A stretch of 64,000 nucleotides of DNA from Thermoplasmata archaeon (GCA_020348445.1 CP070751.1:3843765-3907764), one strand, 5' to 3'. Shown: positions 51,713 through 59,315, numbered from the stretch's first letter. A program made the numbers and translations. The notes: generated by a model from the letters alone, not told the origin.

Positions 51713-52600
51713 TCATTTTATTTGGATATCCCCTTTATTATGTTTCTTTTTCCAGGCCCCATAGGCCTCATAAGCCGAAAAGAAGAACAATGAATTAGCG
51801 ATAAAAAGTTCTCTAATCTCGAATGCTCTGTTACCATTTAAGCGATATGCGGTGTCCAAATTGATATTTATTGCAATAACGAGCAAACCCATTATCATAA
51901 CCAAAGAGAACTGAAAAAAGGGATACTCGAAGTTACTGAAGAAAAGCCGAAATTTCCCTGAGAGTATGATTATTGTTGGGAGAGATACCGCTATTATCAT
52001 TAAGGAAATATACCAATGAAAACCAGGGTTGGAGTAGAAGACAAGTGCCATATAAAAGCATGCAATAAGATCAGGATTCACAATAGGGAGCTTGAGCCTA
52101 TCAAAAAACAAATCAGCCTTTTTCCATCCCAGTTTAAGAATTGGTAATATGATTCCTACAGAGATAACAAAAAGAGCCATGAGAATATGAATCCACATCA
52201 TTGAGTTCTCGATTCCGATGTTATGAACATTGGCCTCATCCTGCACATTTACATCTCGGAGGGTTTCTGGTGTTGAGTAACCAAAGAATCTCTGCCCCCA
52301 GCTGATCTCCTCAAAGAAAAAGAATAGAAATAGACCCAGAAATAGAATGTAAAAGAGGAACTGTCGCTTCTGACTTCCTTTGACTTTCGAAGTCATAAAG
52401 ATTGCGAAACCCCACACAGCAGCCCCTATTAGATAAAATACCGCCTGCATATTCTCTATTGCCCCGTCCTCTTTTACTAGGTCCTTTACTGCGTCTAAAT
52501 CCAAAAAGGCATATATGATCATAAAAAGACCGAATAAGAAAAATATGATGATGATAATACTTGCAGGAAATTTTCCTATGAATCTTTTTGTTTCGTTCAT
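51713..52600 (-). CDS. Polytopic membrane protein of unknown function
   Basis: About 295 residues with seven or eight helices (for example ASIIIIIFFLFGLFMIIYAFL, NMQAVFYLIGAAVWGFAIFM, FLFYILFLGLFLFFFF, MMWIHILMALFVISVGIILPIL, FSLVMIMGLLVIAININL). After the third helix is the phrase FFEEISWGQRFFGYSTPE, which I recall as a conserved patch in bacterial and archaeal membrane proteins of unknown role; E and R facing a membrane interface suggest a functional site. ATG 52600 begins MNETKRFIGK; ATG 52630 would add ten polar residues. It is the first gene downstream of the tRNA-Gln hairpins on the same strand. Confidence 0.78.
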   Translation of the reverse strand: MNETKRFIGKFPASIIIIIFFLFGLFMIIYAFLDLDAVKDLVKEDGAIENMQAVFYLIGAAVWGFAIFMTSKVKGSQKRQFLFYILFLGLFLFFFFEEISWGQRFFGYSTPETLRDVNVQDEANVHNIGIENSMMWIHILMALFVISVGIILPILKLGWKKADLFFDRLKLPIVNPDLIACFYMALVFYSNPGFHWYISLMIIAVSLPTIIILSGKFRLFFSNFEYPFFQFSLVMIMGLLVIAININLDTAYRLNGNRAFEIRELFIANSLFFFSAYEAYGAWKKKHNKGDIQIK

Positions 52601-52661
52601 CTTCAATCGTCTTTGAGAATGAAGATTCATATAAATCTAATTTGCTATCCATAATAAACAA

Positions 52662-52724
52662 TAGCTCCGGGCCGAAGAAATACGATATAATTGATATGTC
52701 ATTATATTTCTAGGCAAGGGGCTA
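52662..52724 (-). repeat. tRNA-Gln acceptor-mimic hairpin W2
   Basis: Minus strand begins TAGCCCCTTGCCTAGAAATA and ends TATTTCTTCGGCCCGGAGCTA. The ends pair (TAGCCCC with GGAGCTA, one G-T pair) and so do AGAAATA and TATTTCT. The last nine bases, CCGGAGCTA, equal the 3' end plus discriminator A of the nearby tRNA-Gln. Nearly identical to W1, 91 bases away, including the downstream spacer. Confidence 0.6.
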
Positions 52725-52752
52725 CTCTGGATGACGACTAGAAAAAGATAAA

Positions 52753-52821
52753 GAGTAGCTCCGGGCCGAAGAAATAAGACCTAATTGATGTTCTATTATA
52801 TTTCTAGGCAAGGGGCTACTC
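52753..52821 (-). repeat. tRNA-Gln acceptor-mimic hairpin W1
   Basis: Minus strand GAGTAGCCCC...GGAGCTACTC gives a ten-pair outer stem with one G-T pair, with AGAAATA/TATTTCT inside. Same family as W2; each copy is followed by CTCTTTATCTTTTTCTAGTC-like T-rich spacer or its relic. No protein frame. Confidence 0.6.
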
Positions 52822-52849
52822 TGGGGGAAGACTAGAAAAAGATAAAGAG

Positions 52850-52951
52850 TAGCCCCGGGTGGATTCGAACCACCGCCTAAACCTTTTGGCATCTCCCTCC
52901 GCTGGGCAACCCCTCACAAAAGGTTTTAGGGTCATCCCAAAACTCGGGGTC
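52850..52951 (-). ncRNA. tRNA-like element with intact T-arm and replaced centre
   Basis: The minus strand ends GGTGGTTCGAATCCACC plus CGGGGCT and discriminator A, the same T-arm as the neighbouring tRNA-Gln(CUG). Its 5' end GACCCCG pairs with CGGGGCT over the inner five positions plus one wobble. In place of normal D and anticodon arms there is a long stem (CCTAAAACCTTTTG with CAAAAGGTTTAGG, one base bulged) closing on a G-rich loop. It is followed by CTCTTTATCTTTTTC. I read it as a degenerate tRNA-Gln or a processed tRNA mimic; an intron-bearing tRNA could not be reconstructed by eye. Confidence 0.45.
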
Positions 52952-52980
52952 GTCCTGCTCACTCGATGATAAATAAAGAG

Positions 52981-53054
52981 TAGCTCCGGGTGGATTCGAA
53001 CCACCGTCACGGGATCCAGAATCCCGCATGATTGACCACCTACAATACGGAGCT
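52981..53054 (-). tRNA. tRNA-Gln (CUG), discriminator A73
   Basis: 74 bases with seven-pair acceptor AGCTCCG/CGGAGCT, D-arm TTGTAGGTGGTCAA, anticodon arm CGGGA-TTCTGGA-TCCCG (anticodon CTG at positions 34-36), T-arm GGTGG-TTCGAAT-CCACC, discriminator A and no encoded CCA. It starts with A1-U72 as archaeal tRNA-Gln do and resembles halophilic archaeal tRNA-Gln through the D-arm. A TATA-like AAAATAAATAATAT lies ~55-70 bases upstream. Downstream of it come the tRNA-like element and hairpins W1 and W2. Confidence 0.93.
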
Positions 53055-53233
53055 ATGTTTGTAACTTCTATGGACGAAATAGGTCCGTATTAAAGTGGAA
53101 AAACGATATTATTTATTTTTGCACATTTTTCCACGGGAATACGAAGCTTTTACTATTAATTTTGATATATTTCAATTAAGGTTTGTAAAAGCAAAACATG
53201 AACATAAAGTTTTATCGTATAAAAAGGGCGAAT

Positions 53234-54925
53234 TTAAGTTGTTTTTTGTTGCTGCTGTTTTTGAATCTTGGCCCATGTGTCCCTCAATCCGACGGTTCTG
53301 TTGAAAATCAGCTTCTCTGAGTTGGAATCTGGGTCCACACAGAAATAACCAAGTCGCTCGAATTGGATTCGATCCAACGGTTTAAGGTTCTTTACTGCAG
53401 GTTCTATCTTACATGATGTTAGAACTTCGAGGGAATTAGGATTAATGAAATCCTTAAAGTCCGCATCCTTATGTCCCGCGGGGTCCTTCTCTGTAAAAAG
53501 CTTGTCGTACAACCTAACCTCGGCATCCATTGCGTGGCGAGCTGAAACCCAATGCAATGTGGATTTTACTTTACGACCATCAGGTGCATTGCCCCCTCGC
53601 GTATCGGGATCCACGGTACATCTGAGCTCAACGACCTTCCCATTCTGTTTAATAGCCTCCTTGCACTTAACAAAGTACGCATATCTGAACCGCACCTCAC
53701 GACCTGGTGCTAAGCGGTAGAACTTCTTGGGAGGTTCCTCCATAAAATCCTCTTCCTCGATGCAAAGCTCCCTGGAAAAGGGTACCTTTCGAGTCCCTGC
53801 TGATGGGTCCTCTGGATTGTTTACAGCCTCCATCTCCTCCACCTTATCATCGGGGTAATTTTCAATAACCACCTTGAGCGGTTGAAGTACACCCATGAAC
53901 CTTGGGGCTGTTTTATTCAAATCTTCCCTTATACAATATTCAAGAAATTCGAAGTCAACCATACTGTTTACCTTGGCCACGCCGATTCGCTTGCAGAAAT
54001 TTCTAATTGCAGCTGGAGAATAACCTCGTCTTCTCATTCCGCTTATCGTGGGTAACCTGGGATCATCCCACCCATTGACGTGACCCTCATCCACCAATTG
54101 TTTGAGCATACGCTTGCTCATTACAGTATAGGTAATATTCAACCTGGCGAATTCAATTTGTTGTGGATGATAGACCTCTATTTGATCCAAGAACCAATCG
54201 TATAAAGGTCTGTGATTCTCGAACTCTAAAGTGCAGATGGAATGCGTGATGTTCTCGATTGAATCTTCAAGCCCGTGTGCCCAGTCGTACATGGGATAGA
54301 TGCACCATTTTTCACCTGTGTTGTGATGACTCGCATGTAGGATTCGATATACAATTGGGTCCCGCATATTCATATTTGGGTGCGACATGTCTATCTTGGC
54401 CCTAAGAACCTTTTCACCATCTCCAAACTCACCAGCCCTCATTCTTGTGAACACATCAAGGTTTTCTTCTATTGACCTATCACGATAGGGACTTTTCTGT
54501 CCGGGACTTGTAAGGGTTCCTCTTGTTCTGCTGATTTCATCTGCAGTTGAATCATCTACGTATGCCTTACCTCTTTTAACCAACTCAACAGCATAATCAT
54601 ACATTTGATCAAAGTAATCCGAAGCAAAAAAGAGCCTATCCTCCCAGTCAAATCCAAGCCATCTTACATCCTCGATTATAGATCTAACATATTCCTCTTC
54701 CTCTTTTGCTGGATTGGTATCATCGAATCTGAGATTGCACTTGCCCTTGTAATCCTCTGCTATGCCAAAGTTCAGGCAGATAGACTTTGCATGCCCAATG
54801 TGCAGATAGCCGTTGGGTTCGGGTGGGAACCTTGTATGAACTCGACCACCGTATTTATTCGTCCTTAGGTCTTCATTGATTATATCGCGAATGAAATCGT
54901 GAGCCTCTGCCTCTTCACTGGGCAT
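53234..54925 (-). CDS. glnS: Glutaminyl-tRNA synthetase (bacterial/eukaryal type)
   Basis: A 563-residue class I aaRS that charges tRNA-Gln directly. [23 protein letters not shown] holds the HIGH motif (~42), [16 protein letters not shown] follows, then [55 protein letters not shown], and [11 protein letters not shown] is the KMSKS loop as in E. coli VMSKRKL. A complete beta-barrel anticodon-binding half is present ([57 protein letters not shown]). I chose ATG 54925 with AAGGTG six bases upstream. Archaea usually lack GlnRS and use GluRS plus GatDE, so this gene is probably of transferred origin. It lies between three tRNA-Gln genes. Confidence 0.95.
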   Translation of the reverse strand: MPSEEAEAHDFIRDIINEDLRTNKYGGRVHTRFPPEPNGYLHIGHAKSICLNFGIAEDYKGKCNLRFDDTNPAKEEEEYVRSIIEDVRWLGFDWEDRLFFASDYFDQMYDYAVELVKRGKAYVDDSTADEISRTRGTLTSPGQKSPYRDRSIEENLDVFTRMRAGEFGDGEKVLRAKIDMSHPNMNMRDPIVYRILHASHHNTGEKWCIYPMYDWAHGLEDSIENITHSICTLEFENHRPLYDWFLDQIEVYHPQQIEFARLNITYTVMSKRMLKQLVDEGHVNGWDDPRLPTISGMRRRGYSPAAIRNFCKRIGVAKVNSMVDFEFLEYCIREDLNKTAPRFMGVLQPLKVVIENYPDDKVEEMEAVNNPEDPSAGTRKVPFSRELCIEEEDFMEEPPKKFYRLAPGREVRFRYAYFVKCKEAIKQNGKVVELRCTVDPDTRGGNAPDGRKVKSTLHWVSARHAMDAEVRLYDKLFTEKDPAGHKDADFKDFINPNSLEVLTSCKIEPAVKNLKPLDRIQFERLGYFCVDPDSNSEKLIFNRTVGLRDTWAKIQKQQQQKTT

Positions 54926-55075
54926 ATCTTTCACCTTAATGAGTTTGGGTTAGTAACATTTACTATTATAATTATTTTGTTAAAAGTTTTGATCTATGAA
55001 ATAAATATATTCACTCTCCCCTTACACACAAATATATATATAAAAAACAAATTCTGTTTTTATGGAGGTTAATAA

Positions 55076-55435
55076 ATGGCAAGAGTAGTACATTTCGATA
55101 TTAGTGCAGAAAATCCACAAGAATTGAGAAAATTTTATGAAACTGTTTTTGGATGGAGGTTTGAGAAATGGGAAGGCCCCATGGAGTACTGGATGATCAT
55201 GACAGGGGAGGGACCTGGAATCGATGGAGGAATGTCAAAGAGGGGAGAGCAGAACATGGACATAAATACCATCGACGTCCCAAATCTGGATGAGTTTATT
55301 CAAAAGGTTCAGGAAAAAAGAGCCACCATTGTTGCGCCTAAGATAGCTATTCCGGGAATTGGCTGGTATGCGGTTTTCAAGGATTCCGAGGGTAACATAT
55401 TCGGCATGATGCAGGACGACAAAGAAGCGAAATGA
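55076..55435 (+). CDS. VOC family (glyoxalase/bleomycin-resistance-like) protein
   Basis: A 119-residue vicinal-oxygen-chelate domain: VHFDISAENPQELRKFYETVFGWRFEKWEGPMEYWMIMTGEG opens with the metal histidine, and IDVPNLDEFIQKVQEKRATIVAPKIAIPGIGWYAVFKDSEGNIFGMMQDD forms the second beta-alpha-beta-beta-beta unit. Small stand-alone VOC proteins act in isomerisation, glyoxalase-like or resistance reactions; substrate unknown. TATA-rich ATATATATATAAAA (~55030-55044) and GGAGG before the ATG. It divides GlnRS from the tRNA-Gln array and is divergent from GlnRS. Confidence 0.88.
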   Translation: MARVVHFDISAENPQELRKFYETVFGWRFEKWEGPMEYWMIMTGEGPGIDGGMSKRGEQNMDINTIDVPNLDEFIQKVQEKRATIVAPKIAIPGIGWYAVFKDSEGNIFGMMQDDKEAK

Positions 55436-55469
55436 GTAAAAAGCCCCGGCCCCGAGAAACAGATTCTAT

Positions 55470-55734
55470 CAGCCCCGGCCTCTTCGTGCTTAAGAACCCA
55501 ACATATCCAAGCATAACACGAAGAGAAAGGGGCTGTTTCGTTTCTCTACAATTTAAATTAGAGAAACAGCCCCGGCCAGAATCGAACTGGCGCCAAGAGA
55601 TCCAAAGTCTCTGATGCTACCTCTACACCACGGGGCTATTTGGTTGGAACATTAATTCAGTCAAATAGCCCCTTCGTAGTAAGAAAAGCTTTGGGTTCTT
55701 GCTAGGTTTTCTTTTCTTCCTACCACGGGGCTAT
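55470..55734 (-). repeat. tRNA-Gln module 1: hairpin-tRNA-hairpin unit
   Basis: A 265-base unit repeated at exactly +406 bases (55876-56140). In minus-strand order: hairpin Z1 (55734-55665, opens with ATAGCCCCGTGGTA, the tRNA 5' end, and closes with GGGGCTAT); a stem linking CAAATAGCCCC and GGGGCTATTTG across the tRNA 5' end (55632-55672); tRNA-Gln(UUG); a stem GGGGCTGTTTC/GAAACAGCCCC (55529-55573); and hairpin X1 (55535-55470, 66 bases, closing with GGCCGGGGCTG, the tRNA 3' end with its G73). A further stub of AGCCCCGGCC lies at 55442-55451. Confidence 0.8.
55567..55637 (-). tRNA. tRNA-Gln (UUG), discriminator G73
   Basis: 71 bases: acceptor AGCCCCG/CGGGGCT, D-arm GTGT-AGAGGTA-GCAT, anticodon arm AGAGA-CTTTGGA-TCTCT (anticodon TTG), variable TGGC, T-arm GCCAG-TTCGATT-CTGGC, discriminator G (complement of C55567), no encoded CCA. 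Body and A1-U72 pair are archaeal tRNA-Gln-like, but G73 is the discriminator favoured by bacterial GlnRS. It differs from the copy at 55973-56043 in the anticodon wobble base and one T-loop base only. Confidence 0.92.
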
Positions 55735-55757
55735 TTTACCACCACGGGGCTTCTTAG

Positions 55758-55773
55758 TTTTATTTATACTTTG
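55758..55773 (-). promoter_or_regulatory. TATA box before tRNA-Gln module 1
   Basis: Minus strand CAAAGTATAAATAAAA. Initiation ~25 bases on would fall at the AAGCCCCGTGGTGG stub (55752-55739), just before hairpin Z1. Confidence 0.45.
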
Positions 55774-55779
55774 ATACGA

Positions 55780-55846
55780 ATCCCCTTAGCATTAAGAAAA
55801 GCGTTCAAATTCTAATGGGAATTCTTTTCTTAATACCACGGGACTA
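55780..55846 (-). repeat. Degenerate Z-type hairpin between the modules
   Basis: Minus strand opens AGTCCCGTGGTATTAAGAAAAG and closes CTTTTCTTAATGCTAAGGGGATT: an eleven-pair ATTAAGAAAAG/CTTTTCTTAAT stem inside weakened acceptor-like ends. It is a third, more diverged member of the Z hairpin family within the 141-base spacer. Confidence 0.6.
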
Positions 55847-55875
55847 CTTTACTTTTATTTATTCAATTCTACTTT

Positions 55876-56140
55876 CAGCCCCGGCCTCCTCGTGCTTAAG
55901 ATCCAAGCGTTTTTAAGCATAACGCGAGGGGGAAGGGGCTGTTTCGTTTCTCTACAATTTAAATTAGAGAAACAGCCCCGGCCAGATTCGAACTGGCGCC
56001 AAGAGATCCAGAGTCTCTGATGCTACCTCTACACCACGGGGCTATTTGGTTGGAACATTAATTCATTCAAATAGCCCCTTTGCAGTAAAAAAAGCGTTGG
56101 GATAGTGTTGTGTTTTCTTTTTTTACTACCACGGGGCTAC
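55876..56140 (-). repeat. tRNA-Gln module 2: hairpin-tRNA-hairpin unit
   Basis: Second copy of the 265-base unit, offset by exactly 406 bases at every element: X2 55876-55941, stem 55935-55979, tRNA 55973-56043, stem 56038-56078, Z2 56071-56140. Loops and outer hairpins have diverged while stems still pair: in X the pair T14-A becomes C14-G, and in Z the pair G19-C becomes A19-T. That pattern indicates selection on structure. A stub AAGCCCCGAGG lies at 56155-56165. Confidence 0.8.
55973..56043 (-). tRNA. tRNA-Gln (CUG), discriminator G73
   Basis: 71 bases, same body as the UUG copy 406 bases away but with anticodon arm AGAGA-CTCTGGA-TCTCT (anticodon CTG) and T-loop TTCGAAT. Acceptor AGCCCCG/CGGGGCT, discriminator G, no CCA encoded. 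Differs widely from the A73 tRNA-Gln(CUG) at 52981-53054, so the genome has two distinct CUG decoders. Confidence 0.92.
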
Positions 56141-56192
56141 TGCACTCTTAAACAACCTCGGGGCTTATTTGATGCAAGAGAATGCATAAACA

Positions 56193-56203
56193 ATTATAAA
56201 AAT
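56193..56203 (-). promoter_or_regulatory. TATA box of the tRNA-Gln array
   Basis: Minus strand ATTTTTATAAT between the LysRS stop and the array. Initiation ~25 bases downstream falls at ~56168, immediately before the first AAGCCCCG stub, so the whole array can be one minus-strand transcript. Confidence 0.5.
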
Positions 56204-56229
56204 CATTGGTTGTGAAAAATATGTTTTAG

Positions 56230-57792
56230 CTATTTGGCTACTTCCCCGATTCTTCCCACAACAAATCCCTTGTCCAAGGTGGATAAAAAATAACCTAGCC
56301 TAGGCCCATGCTTCTGATCGAGTATTGCCTGATATACCAGTTGAAAGGCCGTTTTAGACTTGATATTCTGGATCTGAGCCAATTCATAAATCGCATTATG
56401 GATGGCATCAGGTGCCCATTCCTCTTGGGTGAGCTTGATTGATAGGTCTTCAAGGTATTTCTTATGGTCGGATTCCAAGGTTATCTTAGGAGTTTCCTTT
56501 GCGATTGAGAACTTAACCTTTTCAGGTGCAAAATTGTCAAGCCAGAACTTCACACATCCTATTCTCTGCTTTAGGTGATTCTCATCCTCTTTGCTGAGAC
56601 TTTCAAAATGCTCTGCCCTCTTCAAGATATCTAGGATTCCTTCAAAGTCCTCATTGATCTGAACAACACTTACAAGATGTCTATAAGGTATTTGCAAAGG
56701 AAGTTTAGAGGGAAGGGAAAAAGGCTGAGAGAGTTCATAGGTTCTCGCCAATTCCTCCTCAATCTTCTCGATTCGTTTGGACTTGTCATCTGCGCTACCT
56801 TCGAAATATCTTTTCTCTGTTGAGTCGTATTCGTCCACGAGGTTTAGAATTCCAAGGCCTGGATCAAAATCAAGATGCTTAATTGGATTGTTTCTAAGAA
56901 CAAAGTACCTGAAAACCTCGGGAGGGGTCATCTTAAGCATTTTGGCTGCGCTGATCACAACACCAGTCGAGGATGACATGGCACCCTTACCCTTTAACTG
57001 AATCCATTCGTAGACAACATATTGTGGAGCCTTCCTATCAAAGACCTCCTCTGAAATCCTCTTTGCTGTGTCGTACGATCCTCCAGCTGCTGCATGATCT
57101 TTACCAAAAGGTTCGAATGTAACCCCTAAAAACCACCACCTTGCAGGCCAATCAACCCTCCACGGTAGCTTGCCATCGTCTTTTCGCAAATCCGCTTTAC
57201 CTTCATGACCACAAGAGCAAGTATAATTGACATATGGAAATTCATAGCCAATGACCTTGGTTGTGGTAAGCCGCCCACATTCACTGCACTTCGGATTGTA
57301 AGGAAACCAGTCATCGGGAAGATCACGTTTTGAAATATCCTGGAGTATCTCCTTTATCCTATCTTTATTGTCCAGCACCTTTCTAGATGCCTCTGTGTAC
57401 ATTCCCTGAGCGTACATTTCATGGGAGAGAAGGACATTGGCCTCTATCCCAAGAGTTTTTGCAGCATCGAGAAATGGAGTAAGAAAATGCTCGGCATAGG
57501 ACTTGTGGCTACTGCATGGACAGGGAATTTCGGAGAGAGGTTTACCCACGTGCTCCTTATAGCTTTCATCTAAAAAAGGATAAACCTTACGAAGGGGGTC
57601 GATGGTATCGCCAATGTATATCAATTGGGCTTCAACATTCTTCTGTTTAAGACCCCGAGTTATTACCTCACCTGTAAGAATCTCCCGCATATTGCCAACA
57701 TGGATGTCTCCAGAAGGGGTAATCCCTGTAGCTATCACATGCCTTTCAGAAAAACTTTGGAGCCTCTTACTCTCAACGTCAACCCAGTGCAT
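56230..57792 (-). CDS. lysK: Lysyl-tRNA synthetase, class I
   Basis: A 520-residue class I LysRS, the archaeal form. HVIATGITPSGDIHVGNMREILTGEV bears the HIGH-like motif (~28-36); CPCSSHKSYAEHF and CSECGRLTTTKV...CSCGHEGKADLR are its zinc cysteines; KGAMSSSTGVVISAAKML is the KMSKS-like loop; the C-terminal alpha-helical cage binds the anticodon. I start it at ATG 57792 (MHWVDVESKRLQ), four bases after the upstream stop; an earlier in-frame ATG at 57843 would overlap that gene. Operon with the GfcR-like regulator. It is the gene upstream of the tRNA-Gln array on the same strand. Confidence 0.95.
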   Translation of the reverse strand: MHWVDVESKRLQSFSERHVIATGITPSGDIHVGNMREILTGEVITRGLKQKNVEAQLIYIGDTIDPLRKVYPFLDESYKEHVGKPLSEIPCPCSSHKSYAEHFLTPFLDAAKTLGIEANVLLSHEMYAQGMYTEASRKVLDNKDRIKEILQDISKRDLPDDWFPYNPKCSECGRLTTTKVIGYEFPYVNYTCSCGHEGKADLRKDDGKLPWRVDWPARWWFLGVTFEPFGKDHAAAGGSYDTAKRISEEVFDRKAPQYVVYEWIQLKGKGAMSSSTGVVISAAKMLKMTPPEVFRYFVLRNNPIKHLDFDPGLGILNLVDEYDSTEKRYFEGSADDKSKRIEKIEEELARTYELSQPFSLPSKLPLQIPYRHLVSVVQINEDFEGILDILKRAEHFESLSKEDENHLKQRIGCVKFWLDNFAPEKVKFSIAKETPKITLESDHKKYLEDLSIKLTQEEWAPDAIHNAIYELAQIQNIKSKTAFQLVYQAILDQKHGPRLGYFLSTLDKGFVVGRIGEVAK

Positions 57793-57796
57793 TCTC

Positions 57797-58393
57797 TCAC
57801 GCAATCGTACGGGCTCTAATAAGCGATCTAGTGGGCACACCATCCATTTCGTACATAGGTGTCTTGTTCACAATAACCACGGACAACAAAGGATTGGCTC
57901 CCTGCTCCTTCAAATCGGCAATGGCACACTTCATAACATGTCCGGTGCTTATCACGTCATCCACAATTACTACATCCTTGCCCTCCAAGGTAGCATAATT
58001 CGAACTAAAGGTACCCTTGCCTTCATCGGTAACTGGTGGCCTGTAAATACCAAGCTCCAGTCCCAGATCCTCGGCAACCATTGTAGCAAAAGGTATTCCA
58101 TTAATTGCTATACCCACCACGCAATCCACCTTTTCTATCTCCTGCTTTTCCATCTCCTCGAGGATGACATCGGAAAACAAACCCGCTATTAAACCGATGC
58201 GACCTCCGTATACACCGATTGATCTCCAACCAACCTTCACATCTATGGGAGGCTTCTCAACCTTCACATTCCTTGTCAAAAGCCAAGATACAGTATCAAC
58301 AGAAAGGTGCAGTTCATGAGATATTTCACTCTCACTGAGACCGTTTCTCTTGAACTCTAGAGCCTTTTCTACGAGAGCATCGATACTTTTCAT
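57797..58393 (-). CDS. gfcR: GfcR/PyrE-like transcriptional regulator
   Basis: About 198 residues: an N-terminal helix-turn-helix (KALEFKRNGLSESEISHELHLSVDTVSWLLTRN, ~7-40) joined to a type I phosphoribosyltransferase-like domain (DCVVGIAINGIPFATMVAEDLGLELGIYRP; PRPP loop DVVIVDDVISTGHVMKCAI). This archaeal family, annotated orotate phosphoribosyltransferase-like, includes the halophile sugar-catabolism regulator GfcR. GGGAGG eight bases before ATG 58393 fixes the start; the in-frame ATG at 58408 is less likely. Coupled to LysRS by a four-base gap. Whether it still has PRTase activity is unclear. Confidence 0.87.
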   Translation of the reverse strand: MKSIDALVEKALEFKRNGLSESEISHELHLSVDTVSWLLTRNVKVEKPPIDVKVGWRSIGVYGGRIGLIAGLFSDVILEEMEKQEIEKVDCVVGIAINGIPFATMVAEDLGLELGIYRPPVTDEGKGTFSSNYATLEGKDVVIVDDVISTGHVMKCAIADLKEQGANPLLSVVIVNKTPMYEMDGVPTRSLIRARTIA

Positions 58394-58460
58394 AATCAAC
58401 CCTCCCAACCTAATCGGCTAATGTCTATATTAGATTTTGCTTATAATTATTTCGAGGATA

Positions 58461-59315
58461 TCATTTGCCAAATTCTTTTTTAGAATCCATTGTTGCGGAT
58501 CGAATGTCCTTTTCTAGAAGCCTTTGAAGTTCTGAAAAAAGTTCCATTCTCGTATCCCTTATAGTAGGGCGAAATTCCCTTGCAGTGGAAAGCTCCTTCA
58601 GATCTATATCACATTTTACGACATCTTCCTTGAAATATTCACCTTTTGCTTTAACATCCCCCCTTGGGCCGATTGCGGTATTACCGCCCCAGTATACCAT
58701 ATTCAACTCGGTTCCCACCAGATTAGTGTAAGTGAAGAAAATCGTGTTCTCAATGGCTCTGGAAACGATCACCTTTTCAAAAAATGGTCTCGTAGTCGAG
58801 GGGGAGGCAGAAATACACACCAAGATGTCTGCTCCTTTCAGAGCATATATCTTGGACACCTCTGGGAAGAAACAGTCAAAGCATATCAACATTCCAATTT
58901 TCCCGATCTTGGTTTCAAAAACGGGTAGCTCATTACCATAACCAAAGTATTGGTGTTCCTCAAATGGCCCAAAATTGGCAAGGTGCAATTTTCTGTAACA
59001 GCCTACCTCTTCATTTGGATAGACCAAAACAGAGCTGTTGTAATATAGGCCCTCTGGCTCCATTGCCTTCTCAGGCATGCCGAAGACGATGTGCGTGTCA
59101 TATTCTTTCGCAATCCTTGCAACCTGCATAGCTGAGGGGCCATCAAGAGGTTCGGCAAGCTTCGTGAGGTTGTCACGGCACATATAGCCAGAAAGGAACA
59201 ATTCCCCAAATACAACGATATCTGAATCCGAAGTTTTTACTACATTCTCTATTTTATCCAGATTTGTTTTTTTATCCCCTAAAGCGCAAAATTGCTGTGC
59301 AAGAGTTAATTTCAT
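58461..59315 (-). CDS. Carbon-nitrogen hydrolase (nitrilase superfamily)
   Basis: A 284-residue nitrilase-fold enzyme. Catalytic Glu in VFGELFLSGY, Lys in YRKLHLANFGPFEE, and Cys in IGMLICFDCFFPEVSKIYAL are all present. Members hydrolyse amides such as N-carbamoylputrescine or omega-amides; the phrase HQYFGYGNELPVFETK resembles the aliphatic amidase/NAD synthase-like branches but does not settle the substrate. ATG 59315 follows GGTGGTGACGGTA; TTG 59330 is less likely. The 205-base gap upstream to 59520 shows only AT-rich promoter-like sequence. Confidence 0.88.
   Translation of the reverse strand: MKLTLAQQFCALGDKKTNLDKIENVVKTSDSDIVVFGELFLSGYMCRDNLTKLAEPLDGPSAMQVARIAKEYDTHIVFGMPEKAMEPEGLYYNSSVLVYPNEEVGCYRKLHLANFGPFEEHQYFGYGNELPVFETKIGKIGMLICFDCFFPEVSKIYALKGADILVCISASPSTTRPFFEKVIVSRAIENTIFFTYTNLVGTELNMVYWGGNTAIGPRGDVKAKGEYFKEDVVKCDIDLKELSTAREFRPTIRDTRMELFSELQRLLEKDIRSATMDSKKEFGK

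Noticed and set aside
52816-53010. 64-residue minus-strand open frame
   Set aside because: It runs through the tRNA-like element and into the tRNA-Gln gene; its peptide is just translated T-arm sequence.
55432-55614. 60-residue plus-strand open frame after the VOC gene
   Set aside because: It reads across hairpin X1 and tRNA-Gln antisense sequence with no ribosome site of its own.
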